A stretch of 64,000 bases of DNA from the NCBI RefSeq assembly GCF_003611675.1, contig NZ_RAWA01000003.1, forward strand, positions 21,584 to 85,583. The letters run 5' to 3'. Position numbers and translations under genes: made by a program. This DNA is from Corallococcus sp. CA053C (GTDB taxonomy: Bacteria; Myxococcota; Myxococcia; Myxococcales; Myxococcaceae). Under the pieces are notes generated by a model. The model was not told the origin of the DNA. It was given only the letters and a program-made list of their open reading frames with translations, and made no database searches. This document shows positions 8,865-17,294 of the stretch, in pieces. Every line of letters starts with the position of its first letter. Positions within the stretch are counted from its first letter, which is position 1.

Positions 8865-10006
8865 GCGGGGGGGTGCTCCCGGGGGCCGTTCGCGCGGAGT
8901 ACCCCCTGCTCCAGACGTGCACGTACCTCAACAGCAACTCCACCGGCGCGATGCCGCGCGCGGTGGAGGCAGTGCTCGCGCACTACTGGAACACGATGCG
9001 CGCGTGGCGCGACGACACCTGGGACGGGTGGCTGTCGCGGATGCAGGCGTACGCGGACGGGGTGGCGGGGCTCATTGGCGCGCCCGCCGGTTCGGTGGCG
9101 CTGGACGTGAACCTGAGCGCGCACCTGTCGCGCCTGGGCACGTGCCTGGACTTCAGCGGCGAGCGCCGCCGCGTCGTCATCACCGACCTGGAGTTCCCCA
9201 CGGTGCCCTTCATCTGGAAGGGCTTCGCGCGCTACGGGGCGGAGCTGGTGGTGGTGCCTTCGCGCGATGGCCGCGTGGACGAGGCCCTGCTGGAGGCCGC
9301 CATCGACGAGCGCACGCGGCTGGTCTGCGTGTCGCACGGCGCGTTCGCCACCGGCGCGGTGCTGGACGTCGCGCGCGTGGCGAAGGCGGCCCACGCGGCC
9401 GGGGCGCTCATCGCGACGGACGCGTACCAGACGGTGGGCACGGTGCCGGTGGACGTGCGCGCGCTGGACGTGGACTTCCTCATGGGCGGCGCGCACAAGT
9501 GGCTGGGCGGCTCCGAGGCCGCCTTCCTCTACGTGCGCCCGGAGCTGCTGCCCACGCTGCGGCCCGCCGCCACCGGGTGGCTCGCCGGGGCCACGCCGCT
9601 CGCGTTCCAGGCGGCGGAGGACTGGGCGCCGGACGCGCGGCGGATGATGGGCGGCACGCCCGCGCCGCTGATGGTGCTGCTGTCCCAGCCGGGGCTGGAC
9701 CTGCTCAAGGGCGTGGGGATGGCCGCGGTGCGCGAGCACTCGCTCAAGCTCACGTCCCGCCTGATGGCGCGGGCGGACGAGGCGGGGCTGCACGTGGTGA
9801 CGCCGCGCGAGCCGCACCAGCGCGGCGGCGTGGTGGCGCTGCGCTTCCCGGGTGACGTGGACGTGATGCGGCGGCTGGTGGCGCGCGGCTTCATCTGCAG
9901 CCACCGGGGCTACCTGCGCGCGGCGCCGCACTTCTACAATACGCTGGAAGAGGTGGATGCCTTCATGGATGCCCTCGTCCACGAGCAGCGCAAGGAGGCC
10001 GCATGA
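8861..10006 (+). CDS. kynU: Kynureninase-like PLP enzyme (class V aminotransferase fold)
   Basis: 381 residues from a GTG that overlaps the dioxygenase stop. A longer upstream frame exists but lies wholly inside the previous gene. PLP-site features are Asp187 in TDAYQTVG and the Schiff-base Lys213 in GGAHKWLGG. The C-terminal pattern RAAPHFYNTLEEVD is typical of kynureninases. The expected reaction is hydrolysis of kynurenine to anthranilate and alanine, or of 3-hydroxykynurenine to 3-hydroxyanthranilate. The pairing with tryptophan dioxygenase supports this over cysteine desulfurase or another class V activity. No kynurenine formamidase or 3-monooxygenase is recognisable beside it, so the pathway needs a formamidase from elsewhere. 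Confidence 0.85.
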   Translation: MSGGVLPGAVRAEYPLLQTCTYLNSNSTGAMPRAVEAVLAHYWNTMRAWRDDTWDGWLSRMQAYADGVAGLIGAPAGSVALDVNLSAHLSRLGTCLDFSGERRRVVITDLEFPTVPFIWKGFARYGAELVVVPSRDGRVDEALLEAAIDERTRLVCVSHGAFATGAVLDVARVAKAAHAAGALIATDAYQTVGTVPVDVRALDVDFLMGGAHKWLGGSEAAFLYVRPELLPTLRPAATGWLAGATPLAFQAAEDWAPDARRMMGGTPAPLMVLLSQPGLDLLKGVGMAAVREHSLKLTSRLMARADEAGLHVVTPREPHQRGGVVALRFPGDVDVMRRLVARGFICSHRGYLRAAPHFYNTLEEVDAFMDALVHEQRKEAA

Positions 10007-11073
10007 GCGCCGCGAGCCCGTCACCGTCACCTCCGTCAGCAGCGGCACCGTCGCGGGAGGCCGCCTCGCCGCGCGCCCTGCTGCACCTGCTGTTCAACGG
10101 CGCGCGCGCGCTGGACGTGGTGGAGACGGCGCTGGGCCTGGGGCTGTTGGATGCGCTGGAGCCCGGGCCGGTGACGCTGGGGGAGCTGTCCGCGAAGCAC
10201 GGCCTGGTGCCCACGCGGCTGTACAAGTTCCTCGACTGCCTGGAGAGCCTGGGGCTCGTGCGGCGCGAGCAGCCGTCGGACGCGCTGGAGGCGACGCGCT
10301 ATTGGGGCGTGCCGGGGCTGCGCGCGGCGGCGGACGCCGTGCTGGGCCCGCGCTCGCTGGAGCGCGACCGGGAGAAGTACGACTGGAAGGCGCTGCACGG
10401 CCGGCTGCCGGAAGTCCTGCGCGGTCAGCACGCGATGTCCGCGGCCTCCTTCGACTGGCCTCCGCGCACGCCCGAACAGGTGGAGGGCTTCGAGGCCAGC
10501 ATGGCCGCGGGCCTGGGCCCCATCCTGGAGACGTTCCGCGCGCACGCGGGCGCGCTGTGGCCCTCCGGGGCTCGGCTGCTCGACGTGGGCGGCGGTGACG
10601 GCACGCTCGCGGAGCACCTGCTGCGCGAGCACGCGTCCCTGTCCGTGGATGTCTACAACCTGCCCGCCACCGAGGCGCTCGTCACGCGCACGCGCGAGCG
10701 CGCGGGGCTGCCGGCGACGCGGCTGGGCTTCGTGGGCGGCGACTTCCTGCGCGAGCCCCTGCCCCAGGGCTACGACGCGCTGTCGTTCGTGCGCGTGCTT
10801 CACGACTGGCCCGCGGAGGTGGCGCGCTCGCTGATGCAGGCGGCGTTCGCGGCGCTGCCTTCGGGCGGGCGCGTGCTCATCTGCGAGGAGTTCCGCACCC
10901 CCGAGCGGCTGGCGGCCCAGTTCTTCTGGTCCTACTTCCTCATCGGCGTGGACGCGTGCTCAAGCCGGCTGCGCGAGGTGGAGTTCTACCTGGACGCGCT
11001 CACCGCCGCGGGCTTCACGCACGCGCACGTGCGGCCCGGCCCCTTCGAGCTCGTCGTGGCCACGAAGCCCTGA
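10003..11073 (+). CDS. SAM-dependent O/N-methyltransferase (methyltransf_2 type)
   Basis: 356 residues, starting inside the kynureninase stop (ATGA). The N-terminus (about 20-110) has the winged-helix dimerisation domain of plant-type small-molecule methyltransferases. The SAM-binding motif I is LLDVGGGDGTL (about 192-202), and the post-motif segment SFVRVLHDWP carries the conserved His-Asp found in O-methyltransferases. Placement as the third gene of a coupled operon after dioxygenase and kynureninase suggests it methylates anthranilate, a hydroxyanthranilate or a kynurenine derivative. That is an inference from context; the family alone acts on many phenols and amines. No regulator or transporter is encoded in the operon. 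Confidence 0.85.
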   Translation: MSAASPSPSPPSAAAPSREAASPRALLHLLFNGARALDVVETALGLGLLDALEPGPVTLGELSAKHGLVPTRLYKFLDCLESLGLVRREQPSDALEATRYWGVPGLRAAADAVLGPRSLERDREKYDWKALHGRLPEVLRGQHAMSAASFDWPPRTPEQVEGFEASMAAGLGPILETFRAHAGALWPSGARLLDVGGGDGTLAEHLLREHASLSVDVYNLPATEALVTRTRERAGLPATRLGFVGGDFLREPLPQGYDALSFVRVLHDWPAEVARSLMQAAFAALPSGGRVLICEEFRTPERLAAQFFWSYFLIGVDACSSRLREVEFYLDALTAAGFTHAHVRPGPFELVVATKP

Positions 11074-11215
11074 AATCCGGCCGGGTCGCCTCTCCCCCCG
11101 GCGAAAAGGTGTCGTACGGCGGACAGCCTGGACCCTCAGACAGGTCACGCAGGGCCCGTCAGTGTTCAACTTGCGCTCAGTCGCAGTCAGCCAAACGCAG
11201 ACGGGAGGAGCCTGT

Positions 11216-12013
11216 ATGACAGGTCCCCGGTCAGGGACGGGGTTGAGGGCGGTAAGGCAGGACCACGGGACGCAAGAGGCACAGCAGTCGCCCGAGGCCC
11301 GTGGAGGTAGACCGGCGGCGCGCACGCATCTGGAGCGCGAGGTGATGGTGCCGGTGGATGACGCCGTCCTCCTGAGAGGACGGCTGGCGGTGCCCGCGGG
11401 CGCCCGGGGCGTGGTGGTGCTGGCGCGAGGCAGCGACAGCAGCCGTCAGAGTCCCCGGCTCGCGCAGACCTCGCAGCTGTTCCAGGCGATGGGGCTGGGC
11501 ACCCTGCTGTTGGACCTGCTCACCAGCGAGGAGATGGAAGAGCGCCGCACGCGGCAGCTTCGCTTCAACATGGGCCTGTTGGGCATGCGCATGGCGGGCG
11601 CGGCGAGGTGGCTGCAACGCGAGCCCCACACCACCGGCCTGCGCGTGGGTTACTTCGGCGCGCACACCGGCGCGGGCGCAGCGCTGTCGGCCGCGGCCTT
11701 CCGTCCGGACTTCGTGGAGGCCGTCGTCTCCCGGGGCGGCCGGCCGGACCTGGCCGGAGCGGTGCTCCCCCGGGTGCGGGCCCCCACGCTGCTGCTGGTG
11801 GGAGGCGCGGACGCGCTGGGCCTGGACATCAACCGCCGGGCCTACGCGGAGCTCCGGGCGGAGAAGCGCATGGAGATCATCCCGGGCGCGACGCACCACT
11901 TCCAGGAAGACGCGGAGCTGGAGCAGGTGGCGGAGCTCGCCGGTGAGTGGTTCCTCCAATACCTGGGACAGCCCCAGGACGACGCGGAGGCGGCGCCGGC
12001 TCCAGCGCCCTGA
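11216..12013 (+). CDS. Alpha/beta hydrolase-fold protein (dienelactone hydrolase-like) with substituted nucleophile
   Basis: 265 residues from the ATG that follows GGGAGGAG; the frame is open further up, but that extension has no good start site. It resembles the dienelactone-hydrolase-like domain that is often fused to phosphoribosyltransferases (RGVVVLARGSDSSRQSPR, AVVSRGGRPDLAG, TLLLVGGAD, IPGATHHFQE). The acid (Asp in VGGAD) and the His in ATHHF are present. The nucleophile elbow, however, reads YFGAHTGAG, with His150 where Ser is expected. The protein may be catalytically dead or use different chemistry. It lies 142 bp after the methyltransferase, and a formamidase role in the kynurenine pathway is conceivable but weakened by the missing serine. 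Confidence 0.75.
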   Translation: MTGPRSGTGLRAVRQDHGTQEAQQSPEARGGRPAARTHLEREVMVPVDDAVLLRGRLAVPAGARGVVVLARGSDSSRQSPRLAQTSQLFQAMGLGTLLLDLLTSEEMEERRTRQLRFNMGLLGMRMAGAARWLQREPHTTGLRVGYFGAHTGAGAALSAAAFRPDFVEAVVSRGGRPDLAGAVLPRVRAPTLLLVGGADALGLDINRRAYAELRAEKRMEIIPGATHHFQEDAELEQVAELAGEWFLQYLGQPQDDAEAAPAPAP

Positions 12014-12073
12014 GTGTTTCACGGATGTTTCAGGGGCGGCCTCCGCGTCACGGCGGATGCCGCCCTTCGTGAC

Positions 12074-12763
12074 TCACGCCACCACGGGGCGCGTGACGCC
12101 CAGCTCACACGCCAGCACCGCCAGCTGCGCGCGGTTCTCCGGCCCCAGCTTGCGGTAGATGTTCGTCAGGTGGGCCTTCACGGTGCGCTCGGTGATGCCC
12201 AGGTGCGCGGCGATCTTCAGGTTGTCCGCGCCCGCCGCCACGTAGCCCAGCACCTCGCGCTCGCGCAGGGTGAGCCGGGACAGGGCGGAGCCCGACGGCG
12301 TGAAGTCCTCCAGGTGCAAGACATTGGACGGGAGCATCTCCATGGGCAGCAGCCGCTCACCGCGCGCCACGCGGCCCACGGCCTGCACCAGCTCATCGCA
12401 GCTCACGTTCAGCTTGCACAGGTAGCCCGCGGCCCCCGCGTGGAAGCACTGCTCCACGATGGCCGGCTCATGGTGCCCCGACAGCACCAGCGAACGCACC
12501 TGGGGATGGAAGTCGTGCAGGTACTTCAGCACCACCAGGCCGTCCTCCACCGCGGCGCGGCCCACGTGCTCCAGCCGCAGGTCCACCAGGGCGACATGGG
12601 GCGCGGCACCGCGCACCTGGAACAGGAAGGAGTTGGTGTCCGAGCACCGGGCCACCACCTTCATCCCCGCGCCCTCCAACAGGGCCACCAGGCTCTCCCG
12701 GAAGAGGAGCTGATCCTCCAGGAGTGCCACCCGGATTTCCTGTCCCGCCGCAGTCAATTCCAT
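12074..12763 (-). CDS. LuxR/NarL-family response regulator
   Basis: 229 residues from the ATG behind AAGGATGGAG; a longer in-frame extension upstream lacks a plausible start. An N-terminal receiver has phospho-acceptor Asp61 in VALVDLRLEH, and the switch region includes LVLSGHHEP. A C-terminal GerE helix-turn-helix (about 160-225) reads LTLREREVLGYVAAG then AAHLGITERTVKAHLTNIYRKL. It should bind DNA as a dimer when phosphorylated. The conserved Lys is present in AAGYLCKLNV. It is divergent from the CheR-PAS/kinase pair at 13141-16355, so that kinase is a reasonable but unproven partner. Targets are unknown. Confidence 0.92.
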   Translation of the reverse strand: MELTAAGQEIRVALLEDQLLFRESLVALLEGAGMKVVARCSDTNSFLFQVRGAAPHVALVDLRLEHVGRAAVEDGLVVLKYLHDFHPQVRSLVLSGHHEPAIVEQCFHAGAAGYLCKLNVSCDELVQAVGRVARGERLLPMEMLPSNVLHLEDFTPSGSALSRLTLREREVLGYVAAGADNLKIAAHLGITERTVKAHLTNIYRKLGPENRAQLAVLACELGVTRPVVA

Positions 12764-12872
12764 GACTCCATCCTTGGCTTCCCGCCGGTCGGCAACAACA
12801 ACCCCCGCGCGGTATCCCTGATGAAAGCAGTTCTCTTTCTTCTTGTGAAACAGCTCCCGGAGCCGTCCCTCC

Positions 12873-13142
12873 CTAATGCCGGCCGGGAGATCGGAAGACA
12901 ACGATACGGGCGGAGTCCACGTCCAGGGCTGCTCCGTGGACGACCACCCGACCGAGCGCGTGCACCGTGATCCGGGAACGCAAAGGGAGGTCCTCCAGGC
13001 GCGACAGCAGCTCCGCGGGAAGCTTCTGGAATGGGCCCTGGGACCCATGGTTGACAACCCAGGCGGAGGTCTCTTCGGGCCCAACCCTGGTGGGTAAGCG
13101 GATCTTGCCGGACCTGGGGCACTGCGGTACGCCCTCGCCCAT
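12873..13142 (-). CDS. Possible small hypothetical protein
   Basis: 89 residues with coding-like codon use (third positions mostly G/C) and a protein-like pattern in the second half: ELLSRLEDLPLRSRITVHAL then VVVHGAALDVDSARIVVF. No family is recognised. Its only ATG overlaps the divergent CheR-PAS ATG by two bases (CATG), which is unusual and makes the exact start doubtful. It ends 109 bp upstream of the LuxR-type regulator on the same strand and might be its operon partner. It could also be a spurious frame in a promoter region. Confidence 0.4.
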   Translation of the reverse strand: MGEGVPQCPRSGKIRLPTRVGPEETSAWVVNHGSQGPFQKLPAELLSRLEDLPLRSRITVHALGRVVVHGAALDVDSARIVVFRSPGRH

Positions 13143-15078
13143 GGCGTCCAAGGCCCCCCGCGACAGCGAGCTCGAAGCCATCCTCGAAAAGGTGAGGCAG
13201 GTCCGGAACTTCGACTTCCGCAACTACAAGCGCGCCACGCTCCAGCGCCGCATCGAGCGGCGAATGCAGGCCACGCGGTGCCGCACGCGGTCGGCCTACC
13301 TGGCCCTGCTGGAGCGGGACCCCGTGGAGGTCACCACGCTCGTCTCGTCCATGCTCATCAAGCTGACCACGTTCTTCCGCGACCGCGAGGTCTGGCAGGC
13401 GCTCGAGCAGTCCCTGGGCGAGATGATCCGCCAGCGCAAGGACAAGGAGCTGCGCATCTGGAGCGCCGGCTGTGCCACGGGCGAGGAGGCGTACTCGCTG
13501 GCCATCGCCGCCGCGGAGGCGCTGGGCCCCGGGCATCCCGGCCCGGAGCTGAAGGTGTTCGGCACCGACGTGGACGAGGACGCCATCGCCACGGCGCGGC
13601 GCGGCGTCTATGCCCCCAGCCAGTTGGAAAACGTCTCCCCGGAGCGGCTGGCGCGCTTCTTCGTGCGCACGGGCAACAGCTACACCGTGCGCAAGGAGAT
13701 CCGCCGCGCGGTGGTGTTCGGGGTGAACAACCTGGTGTCGGACGCGCCCGTGTCGCGCATCGACCTCCTGCTGTGTCGCAACGTCTTCATCTACCTGGAC
13801 TCGGACCTGCAGAAGCGGGTGCTCGCGCGCTTCCAGTTCGCCCTGCGCCGCAATGGCCTGATGGTGCTGGGGCGCTCAGAGCTCATCCCCTTCGCGGCCC
13901 GTCTCTTCCGGCCCGTGGACCTGTCGCGGCGCATCTACCGCAAGGACGGCGAGGCGGAGGTGACGACGACGGCGCAGGACCGGCTGCCCCCCGAACCCAA
14001 GGCCCTGCCCCGCCTCATCGAGCCCACCGTCCCGGAGCCCGAGCGGCCCGCCCTGCGCAACCTCGTGGACTCGCAGCCCTGTCCCATCATCGCGACGGAC
14101 AACGATGGCACGGTGACGCTCTGGAGCCGCGCCGCCGCGCGGCTGTGGAACCGCAACGGGAGCGACGTGCTGGGCAAGAAGCTCGCCGGGCTGGGCCTGG
14201 GCGGGCTGGGCGGGGACCTGCTCATCGAACAGAGCCGCCGGGTGCGCACCGGCCGCTCCGAGCGCGAGTCCGCCGACGGGCTCATGGAAGGCCCGGGCGG
14301 CGAGCCCGTGACGATGCGAACCCAGGTCGTCGCGCTGCGCGACCGCGCCGGTGAGCGCCAGGGCCTGGTGTACGTCGCCCATGACATGACGCACACGCGC
14401 GGCCTGGAGCAGGACCTCCAGACGGCGCAGGAGGAGCTGCAGTCCCTCAACCTGCGGATGCAGTCCTCCAACGAGGAGCTGCGCGCCTCCAGCGAGGAAT
14501 TGGAGACGACGAACGAGGAGCTCCAGTCCACCAACGAGGAATTGCAGACGACGAACGAGGAGCTCCAGTCCACCAACGAGGAGCTGGAGACGACCAACGA
14601 GGAGCTCCAGTCCGCCAACGCGGAGCTGGACGCCACCAACCGCGAGCTGGCGCACCGCACGCTGGAGATGGACTCGCTGGCCTTCACCCAGCGCACCATC
14701 ATCCGCACCCTCTCCGCGGCGGTGCTGATGTTGGAGGGCGAAGGGCGCATCACCACCTGGAACCTGGCCGCGGAGCGGCTCCTGGGCCTCACCGAACGCG
14801 AGGCGGTAGGCCAGACGCTGTGGTCCCTGCACGTGCCCGCGCTCAAGCGTTCGCTGCTGCTGCGGCTGCGCCGGCACCTCCAGGAGAACCGCACCTTGCG
14901 CCTGGAGGGCATCCCCTACCAGCTCCCGCACGGAGGCAAGGGGAGCGCCACCATGGTGGCGACGCCGCTCGTCACCGACACCACCGTGCTGGGCTCCATC
15001 GTGCTCTTCGAGGACACGACACGGGCGACGGCCCTCCAGGAGGAGAATCGCCTCTTGCGTGCGAAGGTGAAGGCATGA
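13141..15078 (+). CDS. CheR-type methyltransferase fused to PAS domains
   Basis: 645 residues from the ATG at the start of MASKAPRD; the open frame runs further upstream without support. The N-terminal CheR domain has an all-helical part (FDFRNYKRATLQRRIERRMQ), the SAM site WSAGCATGEEAYSLA and the CheR signature LLCRNVFIYLD. It is followed by a PAS domain (about 305-420), a heptad coiled coil built from EELQSTN/EELETTN repeats (about 440-505), and a second PAS (about 525-640). There is no CheB domain and no kinase domain, whereas many relatives are CheB-CheR-PAS-kinase fusions. The kinase is supplied by the next gene, which overlaps the stop (ATGA). It probably senses and relays a signal rather than serving flagellar chemotaxis. 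Confidence 0.9.
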   Translation: MASKAPRDSELEAILEKVRQVRNFDFRNYKRATLQRRIERRMQATRCRTRSAYLALLERDPVEVTTLVSSMLIKLTTFFRDREVWQALEQSLGEMIRQRKDKELRIWSAGCATGEEAYSLAIAAAEALGPGHPGPELKVFGTDVDEDAIATARRGVYAPSQLENVSPERLARFFVRTGNSYTVRKEIRRAVVFGVNNLVSDAPVSRIDLLLCRNVFIYLDSDLQKRVLARFQFALRRNGLMVLGRSELIPFAARLFRPVDLSRRIYRKDGEAEVTTTAQDRLPPEPKALPRLIEPTVPEPERPALRNLVDSQPCPIIATDNDGTVTLWSRAAARLWNRNGSDVLGKKLAGLGLGGLGGDLLIEQSRRVRTGRSERESADGLMEGPGGEPVTMRTQVVALRDRAGERQGLVYVAHDMTHTRGLEQDLQTAQEELQSLNLRMQSSNEELRASSEELETTNEELQSTNEELQTTNEELQSTNEELETTNEELQSANAELDATNRELAHRTLEMDSLAFTQRTIIRTLSAAVLMLEGEGRITTWNLAAERLLGLTEREAVGQTLWSLHVPALKRSLLLRLRRHLQENRTLRLEGIPYQLPHGGKGSATMVATPLVTDTTVLGSIVLFEDTTRATALQEENRLLRAKVKA

Positions 15079-16355
15079 GCCCACGGCGCCCGCCGCCGGA
15101 GCCGCCAAAGGCTCCGGAGCCGCCGGAGTCTCCGGTCGCCGCGGGGAGCGCGAGTCCGGGGCTGCTGCGCAAGTACCGCGAGCTGTTGTCCAAGCACGAA
15201 GCGCTGGTGCACAAGCTGGACGAGCGCACCACGTTGCACGTCAGCACCTTCAAGCTGTCCAGCTGGGCGCTGGAGACGAGCGCCAGCGCCCTGGCCGTGC
15301 TGCGCGAAGGCGGGGTGGTGCTGGCCAACGCCCGCTGGCACGCGCTGAGCCGGGAGCGGGGCCCCTGGCGGCGCGACGAGGAGGGTCGGCTCCAGGGCCC
15401 GACCTATACCGCCCTGCGCGACCTGGCGGAGGCGGAGGCGAAGGCGGTGCTGCCCCGGAAGGAAGGCGGTGCGCGCGTCACGCGCTACCGGAGGGTGCGC
15501 GGCCCCCAGCTCCAGGTCCTGGAGATGCGCTCCGAGCGCGTCACCCATCCCCAGGGAGGACAGGTGCTGGTGCTCGTCCGCGACATCAGCGCCCAGGCAC
15601 GCGACGAGGAAGAGCTGGCGCAGGCGCGCGCCACGCTGATGGAGCGCGCGCAGCTGCGGGCCCTGGGAGAGCTGGCGGCGGGCATCGCGCACGACCTGCG
15701 CAACACGCTCAACGCCATGCGGCTGCGGCTGCAGCTGCTCCAGCGCGACGAGGCCGCCACCGGAGAGCGGGGGCAGCACCACCTGGACGCGCTGGCGCGC
15801 ATCGTCGCCGACGCGGGGGAGCGCGTGGGCCGCCTCCAGGACTTCTCCCGCCAGCGGGGCAGCTCCACCGTGGAGCGCGTCCAACTCAGCGACGTCATCC
15901 GGGACGCGGTGGACATCGCGCGGGGCGGCATCGAGCACCGCAAGGCCGGTCAGGCCCCTCGGCTGGACGTGGTGCTGCCCGCGAAGCTGCCTGCCGTGTC
16001 GGGCTCCTCCATGGAGCTGCGGTACGTGCTCATCAACCTGCTGATCAACGCCCGCGACGCCATGCCAAAGGGCGGCACCATCCGCGTGCGGGCGGTGAAG
16101 ACGGGCAAGTCCGTGCGGGTCACGGTGGAGGACGAGGGCACCGGCATCCCCGAGGAGCACCTGCCGAACATCTTCAAGGCCTTCTTCACCACCAAGGGCA
16201 ACAAGGGCACGGGCCTGGGCCTGTCCATGGCCTACGGCGTGGTGACGCGCGCGGGCGGCAAGCTCACCGCGGCCAACCGTCCGGAAGGGGGCGCGGTGTT
16301 CACCCTCACCTTCCCGGCGCTGAAGGCAGCCCCCGCGCGCAAGAAGTCGCGCTGA
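15075..16355 (+). CDS. Sensor histidine kinase
   Basis: 426 residues, with its ATG overlapping the CheR-PAS stop by 4 nt. A Pro-rich start (PEPPKAPEPPESP) is followed by a PAS-like sensor (about 65-180), a HisKA helix with His206 in AAGIAHDLRNTLNAM, and HATPase_c with N box LINLLINARDAM, VEDEGTGIP and GTGLGLSMAYG. The HDLRN box and long HATPase resemble NtrB/ZraS-type kinases. No membrane segment is visible, so the sensor should be cytoplasmic and probably acts in a complex with the overlapping CheR-PAS protein. The cognate regulator may be the divergent LuxR-type protein or the lone receiver at 16866; the sequence does not decide. Confidence 0.92.
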   Translation: MSPRRPPPEPPKAPEPPESPVAAGSASPGLLRKYRELLSKHEALVHKLDERTTLHVSTFKLSSWALETSASALAVLREGGVVLANARWHALSRERGPWRRDEEGRLQGPTYTALRDLAEAEAKAVLPRKEGGARVTRYRRVRGPQLQVLEMRSERVTHPQGGQVLVLVRDISAQARDEEELAQARATLMERAQLRALGELAAGIAHDLRNTLNAMRLRLQLLQRDEAATGERGQHHLDALARIVADAGERVGRLQDFSRQRGSSTVERVQLSDVIRDAVDIARGGIEHRKAGQAPRLDVVLPAKLPAVSGSSMELRYVLINLLINARDAMPKGGTIRVRAVKTGKSVRVTVEDEGTGIPEEHLPNIFKAFFTTKGNKGTGLGLSMAYGVVTRAGGKLTAANRPEGGAVFTLTFPALKAAPARKKSR

Positions 16356-16368
16356 CGCGCCCCCCGCC

Positions 16369-16618
16369 TCAGCTCACCTGCTCCGGTCCGTCGGCCGCGT
16401 CCTTCTCCGTCGCGGACGCGGCGGGCGAGGGCCCTCCCAGCACCGCCCGGCGCAGGAGCTGCACGTTGGCCTCGGCCGCGCGGGCGCGCTCGTCGAAGCG
16501 CTCCGCGGGCGTCCGCCTGGGCCCGGGCCGCCGCGGCCTCCAGACGCCGGGCGTCCGCCCGGACCTCCAGCGCATGCTCGCGCGTGTCCGGCTTCGGCGT
16601 CCTGCCATCGGGCTTCAT
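16369..16618 (-). pseudogene. Small hypothetical gene with a one-base frameshift
   Basis: Two halves in different minus-strand frames read as one protein if one base is removed. The first half runs MKPDGRTPKPDTREHALEVR then ADARRLEAAAARAQADA; the second runs ERFDERARAAEANVQLLRRA to GPEQVS and a stop. The break falls at the GGG run at 16507-16509 on the plus strand; with GG the frames join into about 82 residues of helical, charged protein. The function is unknown. It could be a genuine recent pseudogene or a sequencing error in a G run. It is convergent with the kinase ending at 16355. Confidence 0.55.
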
Positions 16619-16865
16619 GGGTGGCTCCTCGCCGGGAGGCGCCTGCCCTCCTGGCCTCGCTGTCCTTCAAGGCTAGGAACAGGAGTGCGGATTGCCCACC
16701 CAAGGGCCGGAGCGCGGCGTCTTTTCAGCTGGAAGATTCCAGAAAATTCCAGGGACGCTGGTCAGTCGTGAGAGGCCTGGGCGATACTGGAGGGGTGTCC
16801 GGGTCGCTGGTTGCTGGGGCAACGTGACCAGGGCATCCCAACTGTCGGTTCCAGGGGGAGCCACC

Positions 16866-17270
16866 ATGTCGTCGGAGCCCAAGATTCGCGTCCTCATCGT
16901 GGACGATGACCCGGACCAGCTCGCGCTGACGGAGCGTGCGCTGTCGTCCTACAACTTCGAGGTGCGCACGCACCGCTCGTCGTTGGGGGTCTCCAACCTG
17001 GTGCGCACGACGGCGCCGGACATCGTCCTGCTGGACGTGAACATCCCCGCGCTCAGCGGCGACAAGGTGCTGGCCCTGGCGCGGCAGCAGGCCCCGGAGC
17101 ACACGCGCTTCGTCCTCTACTCCGCCTCCGACGAGGCCAAGCTGCGCGCGCTGGCGCTGGCCGCGGGCGCGGACAGCTACCTGTCCAAGAGCACCCAGGG
17201 CGCGGACCTGGCGCGCAAGCTGGAGCGGCTGCACAAGCGCCCCCGCGGCGCCGCGGCCCCCGCGAAGTAA
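16866..17270 (+). CDS. Single-domain response regulator, paralogue of the one at 7328
   Basis: 134 residues, with the ATG after GGGGAGCC. Receiver only: acidic pocket IVDDDPDQ, phospho-acceptor Asp57 (LLDVNIPALSGDK), switch LYSASDEAKLRA, and Lys in YLSKS. There is no DNA-binding or enzymatic output. It shares most conserved segments with the receiver at 7328-7747, but here it stands alone, 510 bp after the nearest kinase gene on its strand and convergent with the ABC1 kinase. It may serve the kinase at 15075 or act as a phosphate sink. Confidence 0.9.
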   Translation: MSSEPKIRVLIVDDDPDQLALTERALSSYNFEVRTHRSSLGVSNLVRTTAPDIVLLDVNIPALSGDKVLALARQQAPEHTRFVLYSASDEAKLRALALAAGADSYLSKSTQGADLARKLERLHKRPRGAAAPAK

Positions 17271-17294
17271 CGGCGCCCGGGCCCTCACGGCCCA

